From Deltaproteobacteria bacterium (GTDB lineage: Bacteria; Desulfobacterota; Desulfobacteria; Desulfobacterales; SURF-15): a stretch of 64,000 nucleotides of DNA. This document shows positions 1-10,565 of this stretch, in pieces. Each line of letters starts with the position of its first letter. Position 1 is the first letter of the stretch. A program made the position numbers and the translations under genes. The notes under the pieces were generated by a model. It was not told the origin of the DNA. It searched no databases and saw only the letters and a list, made by a program, of their open reading frames with translations. The DNA lies in NCBI GenBank assembly GCA_019309565.1, contig JAFDFZ010000006.1:1-64000 (forward strand), written 5' to 3'.

Positions 1-107
1 TTTAGTTCACTTTAGCTCACTTTAAACTTTAGTTCACTATTTTTCTCTATGAACACAGCATGTTATTCGATAACGACAACAAATTGTCGATATGATGTCG
101 TTAAGCG

Positions 108-153
108 CCTATTTACGATCTTACGGTAAAATAGGGTGCGAAACTTGAGTTAA
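108..153. repeat. Half-copy of the MITE-like terminal repeat
   Basis: cctatttacgatcttacggtaaaatagggtgcgaaacttgagtta vs cctatttacaactttacggtaaaatagggtgcgaaacctgagtta at 45686-45730. Confidence 0.8.
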
Positions 154-264
154 TTTTTATTTCAACTGTCCTTAAAGGAGCCATTTTTCCGGGTAAACTC
201 CTGGATAAAGCGCAGGAACTGAGGGTTCAATAGGCTTAAGAATTGAGTACGGGGGAGGCGCGGT

Positions 265-960
265 GTGATAATACAAAGCGATGTTCTGGTTGTATCGGCA
301 CATCCGGATGATGCGGAATTCGGGGCAGCCGGAACAGTGGCCCGATGGACGAGAGAAGGTAAAAAAGTGGTTTATGTGATATGTACCAACGGAGATAAAG
401 GAACCTCCGATCGCAGCATAAGCCCTGAACAGTTGTCTGAAATCCGAAAACAGGAACAAATGAACGCAGCCGGACTTATCGGGGTGAACGAAGTGGTTTT
501 CCTTGGTTACCCGGATCAGGAACTCGAGGACACACCTGCTTTTCGAAAGGAAATCGTTCGGCATATCCGGATATTCCGTCCGCGGCTCGTTGTCACTTCA
601 GATCCTTACAGGCGTTATATCTGGCATCGAGACCACCGAATCGTCGGTCAGGTTGTGCTGGATGCCGTATTTCCCTATGCAAGAGATCATCTGGCGTATC
701 CTGATTTGCTAGACGAGGGGCTGGAGCCGCATAAGGTTCAGGAAATGTTGTTCTGGGGCTCGGATGAACCCAATTATCGATCCGATATCACAGATACTTT
801 TGAGATAAAAATGGCCGCTTTGCGGTGTCATAAAAGCCAGATTGGCCATATGGACGACTTGCAGTTCGAAGACCGCATGAAACAACGGTACAGGGAGATG
901 GCTCAAGGGCAGGAATTTGAACTGGCTGAGGCGTTTCATCGTGTGCAGATTCCATGGTGA
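265..960 (+). CDS. PIG-L/LmbE family deacetylase
   Basis: N-terminal VVSAHPDDAEFGAAGT (HPDD motif) and later WHRDHR typical of PIG-L zinc deacetylases. Confidence 0.9.
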   Translation: MIIQSDVLVVSAHPDDAEFGAAGTVARWTREGKKVVYVICTNGDKGTSDRSISPEQLSEIRKQEQMNAAGLIGVNEVVFLGYPDQELEDTPAFRKEIVRHIRIFRPRLVVTSDPYRRYIWHRDHRIVGQVVLDAVFPYARDHLAYPDLLDEGLEPHKVQEMLFWGSDEPNYRSDITDTFEIKMAALRCHKSQIGHMDDLQFEDRMKQRYREMAQGQEFELAEAFHRVQIPW

Positions 961-1026
961 GTTGTCCGGGACAAAGTCATAAGAACCAACTTGACTTTTT
1001 AGATCGCCGGGGGAAGGGTTTTTGAG

Positions 1027-2280
1027 ATGACATCATCCCCAAAAGGTACCATTGCGCTGATGGGCTCTGGAGAGCTTACCTCCACAATGGTGGAAGTGCA
1101 CAAGGAATTGTTGGGTCGGGTATCCGGCATACCACGGCCTGTATTCCTCGATACCCCAGCTGGGTTTCAACTGAATGTAGATCAAATATCCCAGAAGGCT
1201 CTCGAATATTTTGAACGGCACGTGCAATGCACAATGACTGTAGCCTCTTTCAAATCAGCCGAGATCACCACGCCATATGAAGCCGAGCAAGCGTACCGAA
1301 CCCTGAGGGAAGCCAATTACGTGCTGATAGGCCCCGGCAGCCCAAGCTATGCCGTACGGCAGTGGCGAAAGACCCCCATCGGTGAAATTCTAATTCGCCT
1401 GATCGAATCCGGGGGGTGCCTTGTGGCGGCCAGTGCCGCAGCGCTTACGGTGGGTCGCTTCACTCTTCCCGTCTATGAGATATACAAGGTAGGTGAAGAG
1501 TTGCACTGGATTGAAGGAATGAACATTCTCGGACATTTTGGCTTGGATCTGGTTGTGGTTCCACACTGGAACAATGCAGAGGGCGGAACGCACGATACCC
1601 GTTTCTGTTATATGGGAGGTTCCCGTTTCGAAAGACTAAAAATGCTTCTGCCAGAGGATGTGAGAATCTTGGGGCTTGATGAACACACCGCCTGCATTCT
1701 TCATTTCGATACGGATGAAGTGGAGGTTAAGGGTATCGGGCACATTTTCCTTCATTATCAGGGCAAGGAGATGGTTTTTAAGAAAGGGGATCGATTTTCC
1801 ATTGAGGTACTCAGAGGTGGAGGTTTGGATGGGAAATGGAAAGCCGTTTCCAAACAGCCGACTCCATCGGATGTGGCTGCAGGAGATAGGGACACTTCAT
1901 TCTGGGATCGCATCCATGAAATTGAGAGGCTCTTTCACGGCAGCCTTGAGAAACATCGGCCCAGGGAAGCTACCAATGCACTTCTTGAGCTTGATCGCAT
2001 CATCTGGCAGGCAAGGCAGGATCTGGAGAGCGAAGAGTTCATTTCTCAGGCAAGGGATATTTTGCGCGAGATGATTGTTTCGCTGGGAACAAGACTTGAA
2101 ACCTCTCCGAAAGACAGAGCGGATTGCGTGGGGCCCGTTGTAAATGAGTTGTTAAAGCTGCGCAATGAATTACGAAATAAGAAGCAGTGGCAGCAGGCGG
2201 ATGCCATTCGTGAAAGCCTGGCCCGGGCTGATGTGATAGTTGAAGATACTAAAGAAGGGACCATATGGCGCCTGAAGTGA
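1027..2280 (+). CDS. Fusion protein: N-terminal peptidase S51/cyanophycinase-like (type 1 GATase-like) domain plus C-terminal cysteinyl-tRNA synthetase DALR/C-terminal-like domain
   Basis: N-term IALMGSGELTSTMVE...GPGSPSYAVRQW...AASAAALTVG; C-term ELLKLRNELRNKKQWQQADAIRESLARADVIVEDTKEGTIWRLK resembles the CysRS C-terminus. Confidence 0.75.
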   Translation: MTSSPKGTIALMGSGELTSTMVEVHKELLGRVSGIPRPVFLDTPAGFQLNVDQISQKALEYFERHVQCTMTVASFKSAEITTPYEAEQAYRTLREANYVLIGPGSPSYAVRQWRKTPIGEILIRLIESGGCLVAASAAALTVGRFTLPVYEIYKVGEELHWIEGMNILGHFGLDLVVVPHWNNAEGGTHDTRFCYMGGSRFERLKMLLPEDVRILGLDEHTACILHFDTDEVEVKGIGHIFLHYQGKEMVFKKGDRFSIEVLRGGGLDGKWKAVSKQPTPSDVAAGDRDTSFWDRIHEIERLFHGSLEKHRPREATNALLELDRIIWQARQDLESEEFISQARDILREMIVSLGTRLETSPKDRADCVGPVVNELLKLRNELRNKKQWQQADAIRESLARADVIVEDTKEGTIWRLK

Positions 2281-2290
2281 TTACAAAAAA

Positions 2291-4171
2291 CTAAAAATCT
2301 TTAAAATCGTCATCCTCCAGCGGGATGACCTGGTCAGGCTTCTGTCTTTGGGGCTGGGGGGATTTGGTATTGTCGCTGTCCTTGGCCTCTTCGAGTGTGC
2401 GTGGGGGATCATTCACAACCCATTTTTCACCTTGCTTTGTTTCTTTTTCCTTCATAGTTTTCATTTTTTTCTCGTTCTTTCCTCCGATGATCATTGCCAG
2501 TTCTTCAACAACATGCCTCATCTGCTCGGCCTGAGCGTTCATTTCTTCTGAGGCTGAAGCTGATTCCTCGGCACTGGCCGCACTTTGTAAGGTTACTTTG
2601 TCGATTTCCAGAACAGCCTGATTTATTTGGTCGATACCACGGGATTGTTCTTTTGATGCCTCCGATATCTCTGCTATCAGTTTGCTGATATTTTCAGTTT
2701 CTTTTGAAACCGTAGAGAAGGCTTCATTTGTGTTGGATAAGACCCTGGAGCTTTCTTTTACCTTGGTTACAGTATTTTCGATAAGCATTGTTGTATTTTT
2801 TGCTGCGTCTGCAGACCGTATGGCTAGATTCCTGACTTCGTCGGCCACCACGGCAAAACCCGCACCCGCCTCCCCGGCCCGCGCGGCTTCAACTGCTGCG
2901 TTCAGTGCCAGCAGGTTGGTTTGGAATGCGATTTCATCAATGGTTTTCACGATCTTTTGCGTTTCTTCGTTGGATTTTGAAACTTCCTCCATTGCCTGAA
3001 CCAGGTCGTTCATGGATTTGGTTGCTTCATTTACCACCTTCACTGTATGTTCCATAAGTGTATTGGACTGGTCTGCGTTTTGCGCGTTCTGTTTCGTCAT
3101 AGAGGCCATCTCTTCCAGTGATGCGGAGGTTTGTTGAATCGAGGCCGCCTGTTGGGCCGAACCTTCCGCCAGTTGCTGGCTGGCAGAAGAAACCTGTTCG
3201 GCCGCCGATACAACCTGGCCAGCGCCGTCAGACAGGGTTTTGATGACAGCCCGGATATTATTAACGATGGAACGGGTTGAAAAAATGGAGAACAGTATAC
3301 CAATAAAGACTGAAATTGAAATAAACCCCAGAATAATGGAAGTTGAGAACTGTTCGATGTCTCTTGACATTTTAATTGTGCTGTCTCCAAGTTCTCTGAT
3401 AAGATTGGTTAAGTTTTTCTTGCGTTTCTGCATTTCAGAGCTGTATTTGAGCTGATTGACCACTTCGGCGTGGTGCTTTCCCAGCAAATGGCTGACACCT
3501 TCCATATTTTTTTTGATTTCATCTCCTATGGGCCGTAATTCATCGCTGGTTTTTATGTTTTCATACCAATCTTCGATTGCTACCTTCTGGTCTGTAAGCG
3601 CATCCTGTAGTCTTTCCCAGCGCATATCGGTGTTTCGGTCAAGATAGACAAGACCGGAAGCAACGGCGATTTCGGTCTTGGTGAGCATATTTTCCACCAA
3701 AAACTCTGCTTGCTTTATCAGGTCGTTTTGCCGAGAAAAAACCTTCTTGATTTCCGAATCAAGCCCGGCTTTCTTTTCCTCTGAATCGGTATATTTGTAA
3801 AATGCTGTTTTGTATGCTCGGATTTCTTTTGTCGCCTGTTTCAGTTTTTGTTTGAATTCAGCACTTACAGCTGGGTGGCTCAAGATCCGATCGATTGATT
3901 TAACGGTATTGTCCAGATAACTTGATACCAATTTCTTCGCTTTTCTTTGCTGATGCCGGCTCTCTTCATAAGAGTTCAGCAGATAGTAATCAGTATTCTC
4001 TTTAGCGGATGCAAAGTGTCGCTGAATATGGTCTAGCTCCTTGAACAGATCCGCGCCGTCCAAAACTTTTTGGAGTGCGAAGTAACCGGCTCCTCCCACA
4101 ACGGCCGTCAAGCATATGATGATAAAAAAACCCAAACCGATTTTCTTGCCCAACGAAGTGTTTCGAAACAT
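2291..4171 (-). CDS. Methyl-accepting chemotaxis protein (two TM segments plus MCP signalling domain)
   Basis: Hairpin-tip motif [40 protein letters not shown]-terminal TM; start chosen at [15 protein letters not shown]. Confidence 0.95.
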   Translation of the reverse strand: MFRNTSLGKKIGLGFFIIICLTAVVGGAGYFALQKVLDGADLFKELDHIQRHFASAKENTDYYLLNSYEESRHQQRKAKKLVSSYLDNTVKSIDRILSHPAVSAEFKQKLKQATKEIRAYKTAFYKYTDSEEKKAGLDSEIKKVFSRQNDLIKQAEFLVENMLTKTEIAVASGLVYLDRNTDMRWERLQDALTDQKVAIEDWYENIKTSDELRPIGDEIKKNMEGVSHLLGKHHAEVVNQLKYSSEMQKRKKNLTNLIRELGDSTIKMSRDIEQFSTSIILGFISISVFIGILFSIFSTRSIVNNIRAVIKTLSDGAGQVVSAAEQVSSASQQLAEGSAQQAASIQQTSASLEEMASMTKQNAQNADQSNTLMEHTVKVVNEATKSMNDLVQAMEEVSKSNEETQKIVKTIDEIAFQTNLLALNAAVEAARAGEAGAGFAVVADEVRNLAIRSADAAKNTTMLIENTVTKVKESSRVLSNTNEAFSTVSKETENISKLIAEISEASKEQSRGIDQINQAVLEIDKVTLQSAASAEESASASEEMNAQAEQMRHVVEELAMIIGGKNEKKMKTMKEKETKQGEKWVVNDPPRTLEEAKDSDNTKSPQPQRQKPDQVIPLEDDDFKDF

Positions 4172-4322
4172 GATGCGCTTCTCCCTGATTGTATCTATAC
4201 GTAACATGTGTGATATTTTGATGTAAGATCGGCACAAAAAGGTATGGACTTTAGGCGGGGTTCTTGGTTAAAAAGCTTTATTGACAGGTATAAATTTGAT
4301 AGATACAGATCGGTGAACTTTC

Positions 4323-5072
4323 TTAGAAGGCAATCTGGCCCGCCTTCTTTCGAACCTCTTGCTGGCGGCTTTTTTCTTTTTCTTCGGTCGATATTAATTC
4401 TTCTATATTTTCAACATAATATATCATAATATGGAATTCAGGAGCTCCGAAACGGTCTTTTGTCATGTTCACCACTAGGTAGTCTTTATTGTCTTTCCAG
4501 TACAGAGTGGTATCTTCAGTATCAGCCTGATCGATTCTCATTGATTTTCCATATTTCTTTTTAAACTTATCAACAATAATCGCTCCTTCCTTTTTTGACT
4601 TGATCCGGAAAAACAAAGGCTTTTTCGAAAAATTAGAAAAAATCAATTCCACATAGAAAAACGGCGTGTTTTTACGTTGAGCATAACGGAAGGTCAATTT
4701 AATAATATTGTGTTCGACTCTTGCTCCGGTTTCATCGTTGAGCCGCATATGGAGGCGAAAAAGATCCGGAAAATTGCGCTCGAAAAAGCTGCGGTATTTA
4801 ATGGTAAGATCGATAAGACCATTGGTTTCAAGCACGCTTGGTCCCAGTTGTTTTTCCAGCACCTCACGAATCTTACCGGAGAAGATGCTGGTTGGGCCGA
4901 TATCGAAAAACGTAAACCCCCCAGATGGGCGGGATTCAGAAGTTTGCTTAACGGGTTGATCGGTGCCATCACTGTCATTGTTTCCAAATAGAAAAAAGCC
5001 GATGGCCGTAACGACGACAAGCAGAATCGCGCCTATAAAAAAGTAAAATTTCCTTGATTGAAAAAACCTCAT
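4323..5072 (-). CDS. Hypothetical protein with one N-terminal transmembrane anchor
   Basis: Long ORF; MRFFQSRKFYFFIGAILLVVVTAIGFFLFG anchor; no family recognised. Confidence 0.7.
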   Translation of the reverse strand: MRFFQSRKFYFFIGAILLVVVTAIGFFLFGNNDSDGTDQPVKQTSESRPSGGFTFFDIGPTSIFSGKIREVLEKQLGPSVLETNGLIDLTIKYRSFFERNFPDLFRLHMRLNDETGARVEHNIIKLTFRYAQRKNTPFFYVELIFSNFSKKPLFFRIKSKKEGAIIVDKFKKKYGKSMRIDQADTEDTTLYWKDNKDYLVVNMTKDRFGAPEFHIMIYYVENIEELISTEEKEKSRQQEVRKKAGQIAF

Positions 5073-5191
5073 AGAAAAACCCTTCAAAGGGTCTGATTGT
5101 GTGCTTGGAGTTAGTGAATATTCATCTTTCAAATTGTTTTGTAACAAAATAAGAAATTCTGAGCACCGGCGCAACCTAAAAATGTATTTCC

Positions 5192-5220
5192 TTGACAGTA
5201 TTATGTATTGAGACTAATTT
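5192..5220 (+). promoter_or_regulatory. Candidate sigma70-like promoter upstream of ileS
   Basis: TTGACA (5192-5197), 17-bp spacer, TAATTT (5215-5220), about 80 bp before ileS. Confidence 0.35.
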
Positions 5221-5302
5221 ATAAACTTTAAATGGAATTCCCTGGTTATGTACCTGCAGGAGCTGATGGCTCTTAGAAAATGTATCACCTCTGGAGGATA
5301 GA

Positions 5303-8116
5303 ATGGATTATAAAAAGACCCTGAACCTGCCGGTAACAGATTTTCCGATGAAGGCGAATCTGGCAAAAAAAGAGCCGGAACAACTTAAAAGATGGGAAGA
5401 AATGGACTTGTGGAATGAGATGCGGAAAACATCAAAGGGACGGCAACTTTATATATTACATGACGGGCCTCCCTATGCAAACGGCCATATCCACATAGGA
5501 ACGGCGCTAAACAAGATCCTGAAGGACATCATCGTCCGATCACGTCAAATGTCCGGTTTCGACGCGGTTTATGTACCGGGTTGGGATTGTCACGGGCTTC
5601 CCATCGAGCATAACGTGGATAAGGAAATCGGGCAAAAAAAAATGTCCATGTCTCAGCTTGAAATCCGGCGACTGTGCCGTGCCTATGCTGAAAAGTACAT
5701 CGATATACAGCGCGAGGAGTTCAAGCGCCTGGGTGTGATGGGAGATTGGCAGAATCCGTATCTTACGATGAATCATGAGTATGAGGCGATCATCGCTAAA
5801 GAGTGCGGAAAATTTGCACTGGATGGAAGCCTGTTTCGGAGCAAAAAACCCATTTACTGGTGTTGTACCTGCCATACAGCTCTTGCCGAGGCGGAGATTG
5901 AATATCATGACGAATCCACCCCTTCGATTTATGTGAAGTTTGCCTTAAAAGACGACCTTTCCGGGGAAAACCCCCAACTTGAAGGAAAAAGGGTTTTTGT
6001 TGTCATCTGGACCACCACCCCGTGGACCATACCGGCGAATCTTGCAATTGCACTTCACCCGGAGATTCTATATGTTGCGGTGGATACGGGTCAGGGGGAA
6101 GTGTTTATCCTGGCGAAAGATCTGGTTGAGCACTGTATGGACACTTTCGGGCTTGCTGATTATAAGATTATCCTCGAGATGAACGCAAGGTCCCTGGAAC
6201 ACAAGCGGTGCTCTCATCCGCTTTATGACCGGGAATCCATAATCATACTGGGACCGCATGTGACCCTGGATGCGGGAACAGGTTGTGTCCACACAGCCCC
6301 CGGCCATGGTAGAGAGGATTATGAGGTTGCATTGCAATATGGATTGGATGTTTATTCTCCTGTGGACGACCGGGGGTGCTTCACCGGGGAGGTTGGGTTT
6401 TTTAAGGGGCAATTTGTTTTCGATGCCAATGACAGCATTAACTCAAAGCTTAATGAAGTCGGGGCATTGCTTGCTTCAGGAAAAATGGAGCACTCGTACC
6501 CTCATTGCTGGCGGTGCAAAGAGCCTGTCATATTCCGCGCCACCCCACAGTGGTTTATCTCCATGGACAAGACCTCTTTAAGAAAGAAAGCACTTGAGGA
6601 GATCGACAGGGTTCAGTGGGTTCCACACTGGGGGCGGGATCGTATCTATGGAATGATTGAAAACCGACCGGACTGGTGTGTTTCAAGACAACGCGCCTGG
6701 GGAGTTCCCATCATCGCCTTTTACTGTGAGCGTTGCAACGCTTTGTTATTTAATCAGGAAACGATCGACCATGTTTTTGAGCTGTTTAAAGCCCACAGTG
6801 CCGATATATGGTATGAAAAGGAAGCTTCCGAACTGCTTCCATCTGGAATAAAGTGCGCGGAATGTGAGGGGACGTCATTCAAAAAGGAGACGGATATTCT
6901 CGATGTGTGGTTTGATTCCGGCGTCAGCCATGCCGCGGTGCTGGAAGCTCGCTCCGACTTGAAATGGCCGGCAGATCTTTACCTGGAGGGCAGCGATCAA
7001 CACAGGGGGTGGTTTCATAGTTCATTGCTTACCGCAGTGGCAACTCGAAACCGGGCACCTTACCTTTCGGTATTGACGCATGGATTTGTGGTGGACGAAG
7101 AGGGCAAAAAAATGTCCAAGTCTCTGGGCAACATTATCGCCCCAAAGGAGGTCATTGACAAGTATGGAGCCGAAATTTTAAGACTTTGGGTGGCGGCATC
7201 CGATTATCGGGACGATATTCGGATATCTGAAAATATCCTGAAACAACTGAGCGATGCATACCGTCGTATCCGTAATACATGCCGGTTTATGCTGGGCAAT
7301 CTATTCGATTTTGATCCCGAAACACATACTGTGCCGTATGAGGCGATGCCTGAGCTGGATCGATATGTTTTGCATACCTTACAGGAGCTTATCCAAAAAA
7401 CCTTAAAAGCATATGAAACATATGAACTGCATATCATCTATCATGCGCTGCAAGGTTACTGCACCATTGAGCTGTCAGCGTTTTATCTGGATATACTTAA
7501 AGATCGCCTCTACACTTCATCCAGTGATTCTGAAGGAAGAAGAAGTGCACAGACGGTGCTTCACATCCTGCTTGATGCGATCGTAAAGCTTATGGCGCCG
7601 CTGCTGCCGTTTACAGCAGAAGAAATCTGGCAGCATATGCCTCGACAAACCAACAAAGAACGAAGCGTTCATTTGGCGATGCTGCCGAAGACCAATGAAA
7701 ACTGGAAGGATGATAATCTGGCGAAACGATGGGAGACGATATTGCAGATAAGAGGCGAGGTAACCAAAGCGCTTGAAATGGCAAGGAGTCAAAGAAAAAT
7801 CGGCCACTCATTGGATGCGGCCGTGACCCTATCTGCACGAGATTCCCTGTATGAACAATTGCGGGCATATGAAAAGGATCTTCGGTTTATCCTGATCGTA
7901 TCGAGTGCCGTACTGTTGAAAAACCAGAAGCTTGAAGGTGCTTTTGAAAGCAGTACACTTGACGGCTTGTCCGTACTTGTAGAAAAAGCTGAAGGGAGAA
8001 AATGTGAGCGGTGCTGGGTCTATGACCTATCGGTAGGTAGCAACACAGAGAAGCCGACCATCTGCAAGCGGTGTGCGGCAGCGATTGAACAGATGAAGGC
8101 GCAGAGGACAAAGTGA
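5303..8116 (+). CDS. ileS: Isoleucyl-tRNA synthetase
   Basis: [32 protein letters not shown]-terminal CERCWVY...CKRCAAAI zinc site; 937 aa. Confidence 0.99.
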   Translation: MDYKKTLNLPVTDFPMKANLAKKEPEQLKRWEEMDLWNEMRKTSKGRQLYILHDGPPYANGHIHIGTALNKILKDIIVRSRQMSGFDAVYVPGWDCHGLPIEHNVDKEIGQKKMSMSQLEIRRLCRAYAEKYIDIQREEFKRLGVMGDWQNPYLTMNHEYEAIIAKECGKFALDGSLFRSKKPIYWCCTCHTALAEAEIEYHDESTPSIYVKFALKDDLSGENPQLEGKRVFVVIWTTTPWTIPANLAIALHPEILYVAVDTGQGEVFILAKDLVEHCMDTFGLADYKIILEMNARSLEHKRCSHPLYDRESIIILGPHVTLDAGTGCVHTAPGHGREDYEVALQYGLDVYSPVDDRGCFTGEVGFFKGQFVFDANDSINSKLNEVGALLASGKMEHSYPHCWRCKEPVIFRATPQWFISMDKTSLRKKALEEIDRVQWVPHWGRDRIYGMIENRPDWCVSRQRAWGVPIIAFYCERCNALLFNQETIDHVFELFKAHSADIWYEKEASELLPSGIKCAECEGTSFKKETDILDVWFDSGVSHAAVLEARSDLKWPADLYLEGSDQHRGWFHSSLLTAVATRNRAPYLSVLTHGFVVDEEGKKMSKSLGNIIAPKEVIDKYGAEILRLWVAASDYRDDIRISENILKQLSDAYRRIRNTCRFMLGNLFDFDPETHTVPYEAMPELDRYVLHTLQELIQKTLKAYETYELHIIYHALQGYCTIELSAFYLDILKDRLYTSSSDSEGRRSAQTVLHILLDAIVKLMAPLLPFTAEEIWQHMPRQTNKERSVHLAMLPKTNENWKDDNLAKRWETILQIRGEVTKALEMARSQRKIGHSLDAAVTLSARDSLYEQLRAYEKDLRFILIVSSAVLLKNQKLEGAFESSTLDGLSVLVEKAEGRKCERCWVYDLSVGSNTEKPTICKRCAAAIEQMKAQRTK

Positions 8117-8625
8117 CCCATCGTTTCATGTCTCAACCATCGAGTGTCAAAAAGTACAGACTGCTGGTCTTGATTGCAGGGGTTGTGGTAGTGTTTGACC
8201 AGATTAGCAAATTCATTATTGTGAAGAGCGTTCCGCTGTTTCATTCCATAACCGTGATACCTGGTTTCTTCAATATTACGCATATCCGCAACCCGGGGGG
8301 AGCCTTTGGTTTTTTGGCAGGCAGCCATTCGAGTTTACAACACCTGATTTTTTTGTTTGTCTCATCGGCGGCAATCGGCTTGATTTTTTATTTCTTTAAA
8401 AAAACACCGTATTCTTATCGATTTTTGTCCTCAGCACTGGCGCTTGTGTTTGGAGGAGCCATCGGAAATATGATCGATAGAATCCGAATGGGCAGTGTTG
8501 TTGATTTTCTCGACTTTTACGTTGGAAATCTTCACTGGCCGGCTTTTAACATTGCAGATAGCGCTGTATCCATAGGAATGATTATCTTCCTGTTTTATCT
8601 TGTCTTTAAAAAATTGCCCGAGTAA
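8113..8625 (+). CDS. lspA: Lipoprotein signal peptidase (signal peptidase II)
   Basis: [54 protein letters not shown] overlap with the ileS stop. Confidence 0.97.
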   Translation: MTHRFMSQPSSVKKYRLLVLIAGVVVVFDQISKFIIVKSVPLFHSITVIPGFFNITHIRNPGGAFGFLAGSHSSLQHLIFLFVSSAAIGLIFYFFKKTPYSYRFLSSALALVFGGAIGNMIDRIRMGSVVDFLDFYVGNLHWPAFNIADSAVSIGMIIFLFYLVFKKLPE

Positions 8626-8637
8626 TTTCAATAGAAA

Positions 8638-10113
8638 ATGCCGGAGATTTCTCATAAAGAGTTAAACGATTACTTGAAGAAAATGGACGTAAGGACTTCT
8701 TATTCCGTTTGCCTTTTGCACGGGGAGGAAATGCTTTACAAGGCCGCCCTCAACGAGCTTCTAAAAAGCTTATTGCCTGATTCGAATCGATACCTCAATT
8801 GCGATACCATCGATGGCAGTGATGAAAATATATATGATGTGATCGAACGAATGAACACCTATTCCCTTCTATCGGGTCCCAAGGTGATCACGTTGTTGGA
8901 TTCCAAGGTTTTTTACTCAAAGAACGAAACCTCAAAACTTATAGAGAAGGCAAGGGAAGCGTATGATAAGAACGATTTGAAAAAGGCGGCAAGGTTTTTC
9001 GCCAGTCTGCTTTCCGTGTTGAGGCTCACTTATGAAGAATTTAAAAAGCCAAATGTAAAAAGAAACCTGAAAATTGAAGGTCCGGCAGATGCACAGTGGA
9101 TGGACTCTCTCAATGTCTATTGTATAGAGCAGGGCGTGTCCATCCCAAAGATTGAAAATGTTCAGGATGCTTTGGGTGTAGCGGTAGAAAAGGGGTTTCC
9201 GAAGGGAAACCATCTGATTATCACTACTGATCTGATAAACAGGCGAATGCCTCTGTTTAAAACCATTATGAGCAAAGGGCTTGTTATCGATTGCTCGGTG
9301 CCAAAGGGGGAACGTCGAGAAGATAAATTGGCTCAAGAAGCTGTGCTTTTGGAGCAGGCAAAGAAGATCCTTGCACAAAACAATAAGACAATGAATCGAG
9401 ATGCATTTGAAGCAGCAAAGGAGATGACCGGTTTTGATCTTCGTGCCTTTACTCAAAATTTGGAAAAACTTGTTGATTATGCCGGTAGCAGAAAAACGAT
9501 TACCCTTGAAGACATTGAAGCCGTTCTATCCCGTACGAAAAAAGATCCCATCTATGAACTGACCAATGCCATTGCGGAAAGGGATCTGAACCGCTCGTTG
9601 CATTTATTGGACTCTCTGCTTTCGGACGATATTCACCCACTTCAAATCCTTGCCGCGGTTACAAACCAAATTAGAAAATTGATCATGGCAAAAGGCTTTC
9701 TGGAAAGTGAACATGGCAGTGTCTGGCATCCGGGATTGACCTACCCTCGATTCAAGACTGCCGTGATGCCTGCTCTGCGCATGTATGACAAGGGTGTCGT
9801 TGAGCAAATCAAAGCGTGGAGCGATGCGCTTTCACCAACAGAAGCTCTTGAAAGTGAAAAAAATGGAAAGCGGCAAAAGAAAGCGAACACTGATCTTTGC
9901 ATTGTAAAGAGTGGCCAGAATCCCTATCCCGTGTTTTTGCTGTTGAAAAGAGCCTATCATTACTCTAAGGAGGAGCTTTTTACAGCGCTGGAAAAGCTTT
10001 CTGTTGCCGACATTCAGCTCAAGTCAACCGGGCAAAATCCAAGGTTTATACTGGAGCGCAGCGTTTTTGATCTTTGTTCAGAAGGCTGGCGGCCCAGCGG
10101 TCAGCTTAAGTAA
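8638..10113 (+). CDS. holA: DNA polymerase III delta subunit-like protein (enlarged)
   Basis: HGEEMLYKAALNELL, GFDLRAFTQNLEKLVDYAG, DPIYELTNAIAERDLNRSLHLLDSLL...HPLQILAAVTNQIRKL typical of HolA; 491 aa with insertions. Confidence 0.85.
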   Translation: MPEISHKELNDYLKKMDVRTSYSVCLLHGEEMLYKAALNELLKSLLPDSNRYLNCDTIDGSDENIYDVIERMNTYSLLSGPKVITLLDSKVFYSKNETSKLIEKAREAYDKNDLKKAARFFASLLSVLRLTYEEFKKPNVKRNLKIEGPADAQWMDSLNVYCIEQGVSIPKIENVQDALGVAVEKGFPKGNHLIITTDLINRRMPLFKTIMSKGLVIDCSVPKGERREDKLAQEAVLLEQAKKILAQNNKTMNRDAFEAAKEMTGFDLRAFTQNLEKLVDYAGSRKTITLEDIEAVLSRTKKDPIYELTNAIAERDLNRSLHLLDSLLSDDIHPLQILAAVTNQIRKLIMAKGFLESEHGSVWHPGLTYPRFKTAVMPALRMYDKGVVEQIKAWSDALSPTEALESEKNGKRQKKANTDLCIVKSGQNPYPVFLLLKRAYHYSKEELFTALEKLSVADIQLKSTGQNPRFILERSVFDLCSEGWRPSGQLK

Positions 10114-10230
10114 TACTCTGATTTAGCCAAAACTCAATCAGGCGCTATCGGTTGTGCCGGCGATTGTCGGTGCTGCAATTAGTAGCATGGGTCGAATGAC
10201 TGCATTTTGAACAGTAAGGAGTCAAGCACC

Positions 10231-10458
10231 ATGGGATTTATTCGATTCCAGGAAGAACGCCTTGCAATGCGTTATTTGGTGTGGCAATATCAAAAATTGA
10301 ACCTGCCTGTACCGCCTCCTTCAGAGCTTCAAAAGCAGGCTGCGAAAATAGTTAACGATGCCCACAGGATCGCAAAGAAAAGGGGCAAGAACATATTTTC
10401 CATTATGAAGGAACTGGTAGAAGAGTTGAAGGCTGAAAAGAAGAAAAACGGCGCCTGA
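10231..10458 (+). CDS. Small hypothetical protein
   Basis: ORF with AGGAG upstream of ATG 10231; MGFIRFQEERLAMRYLVWQYQK... Confidence 0.6.
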   Translation: MGFIRFQEERLAMRYLVWQYQKLNLPVPPPSELQKQAAKIVNDAHRIAKKRGKNIFSIMKELVEELKAEKKKNGA

Positions 10459-10565
10459 TTTGAAGAACCGAAATATTTTATCCCTTTGAAAAATAGGGTT
10501 GCGGGAAATCTTTTCAAACAGCTAGTACACAAAGCCTTGTTGTTGCCTCTTAATATGAACAAGAA

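Noticed and set aside
8932-9456. 174-aa minus-strand ORF inside holA
   Set aside because: Antisense to the holA frame, low-quality composition.
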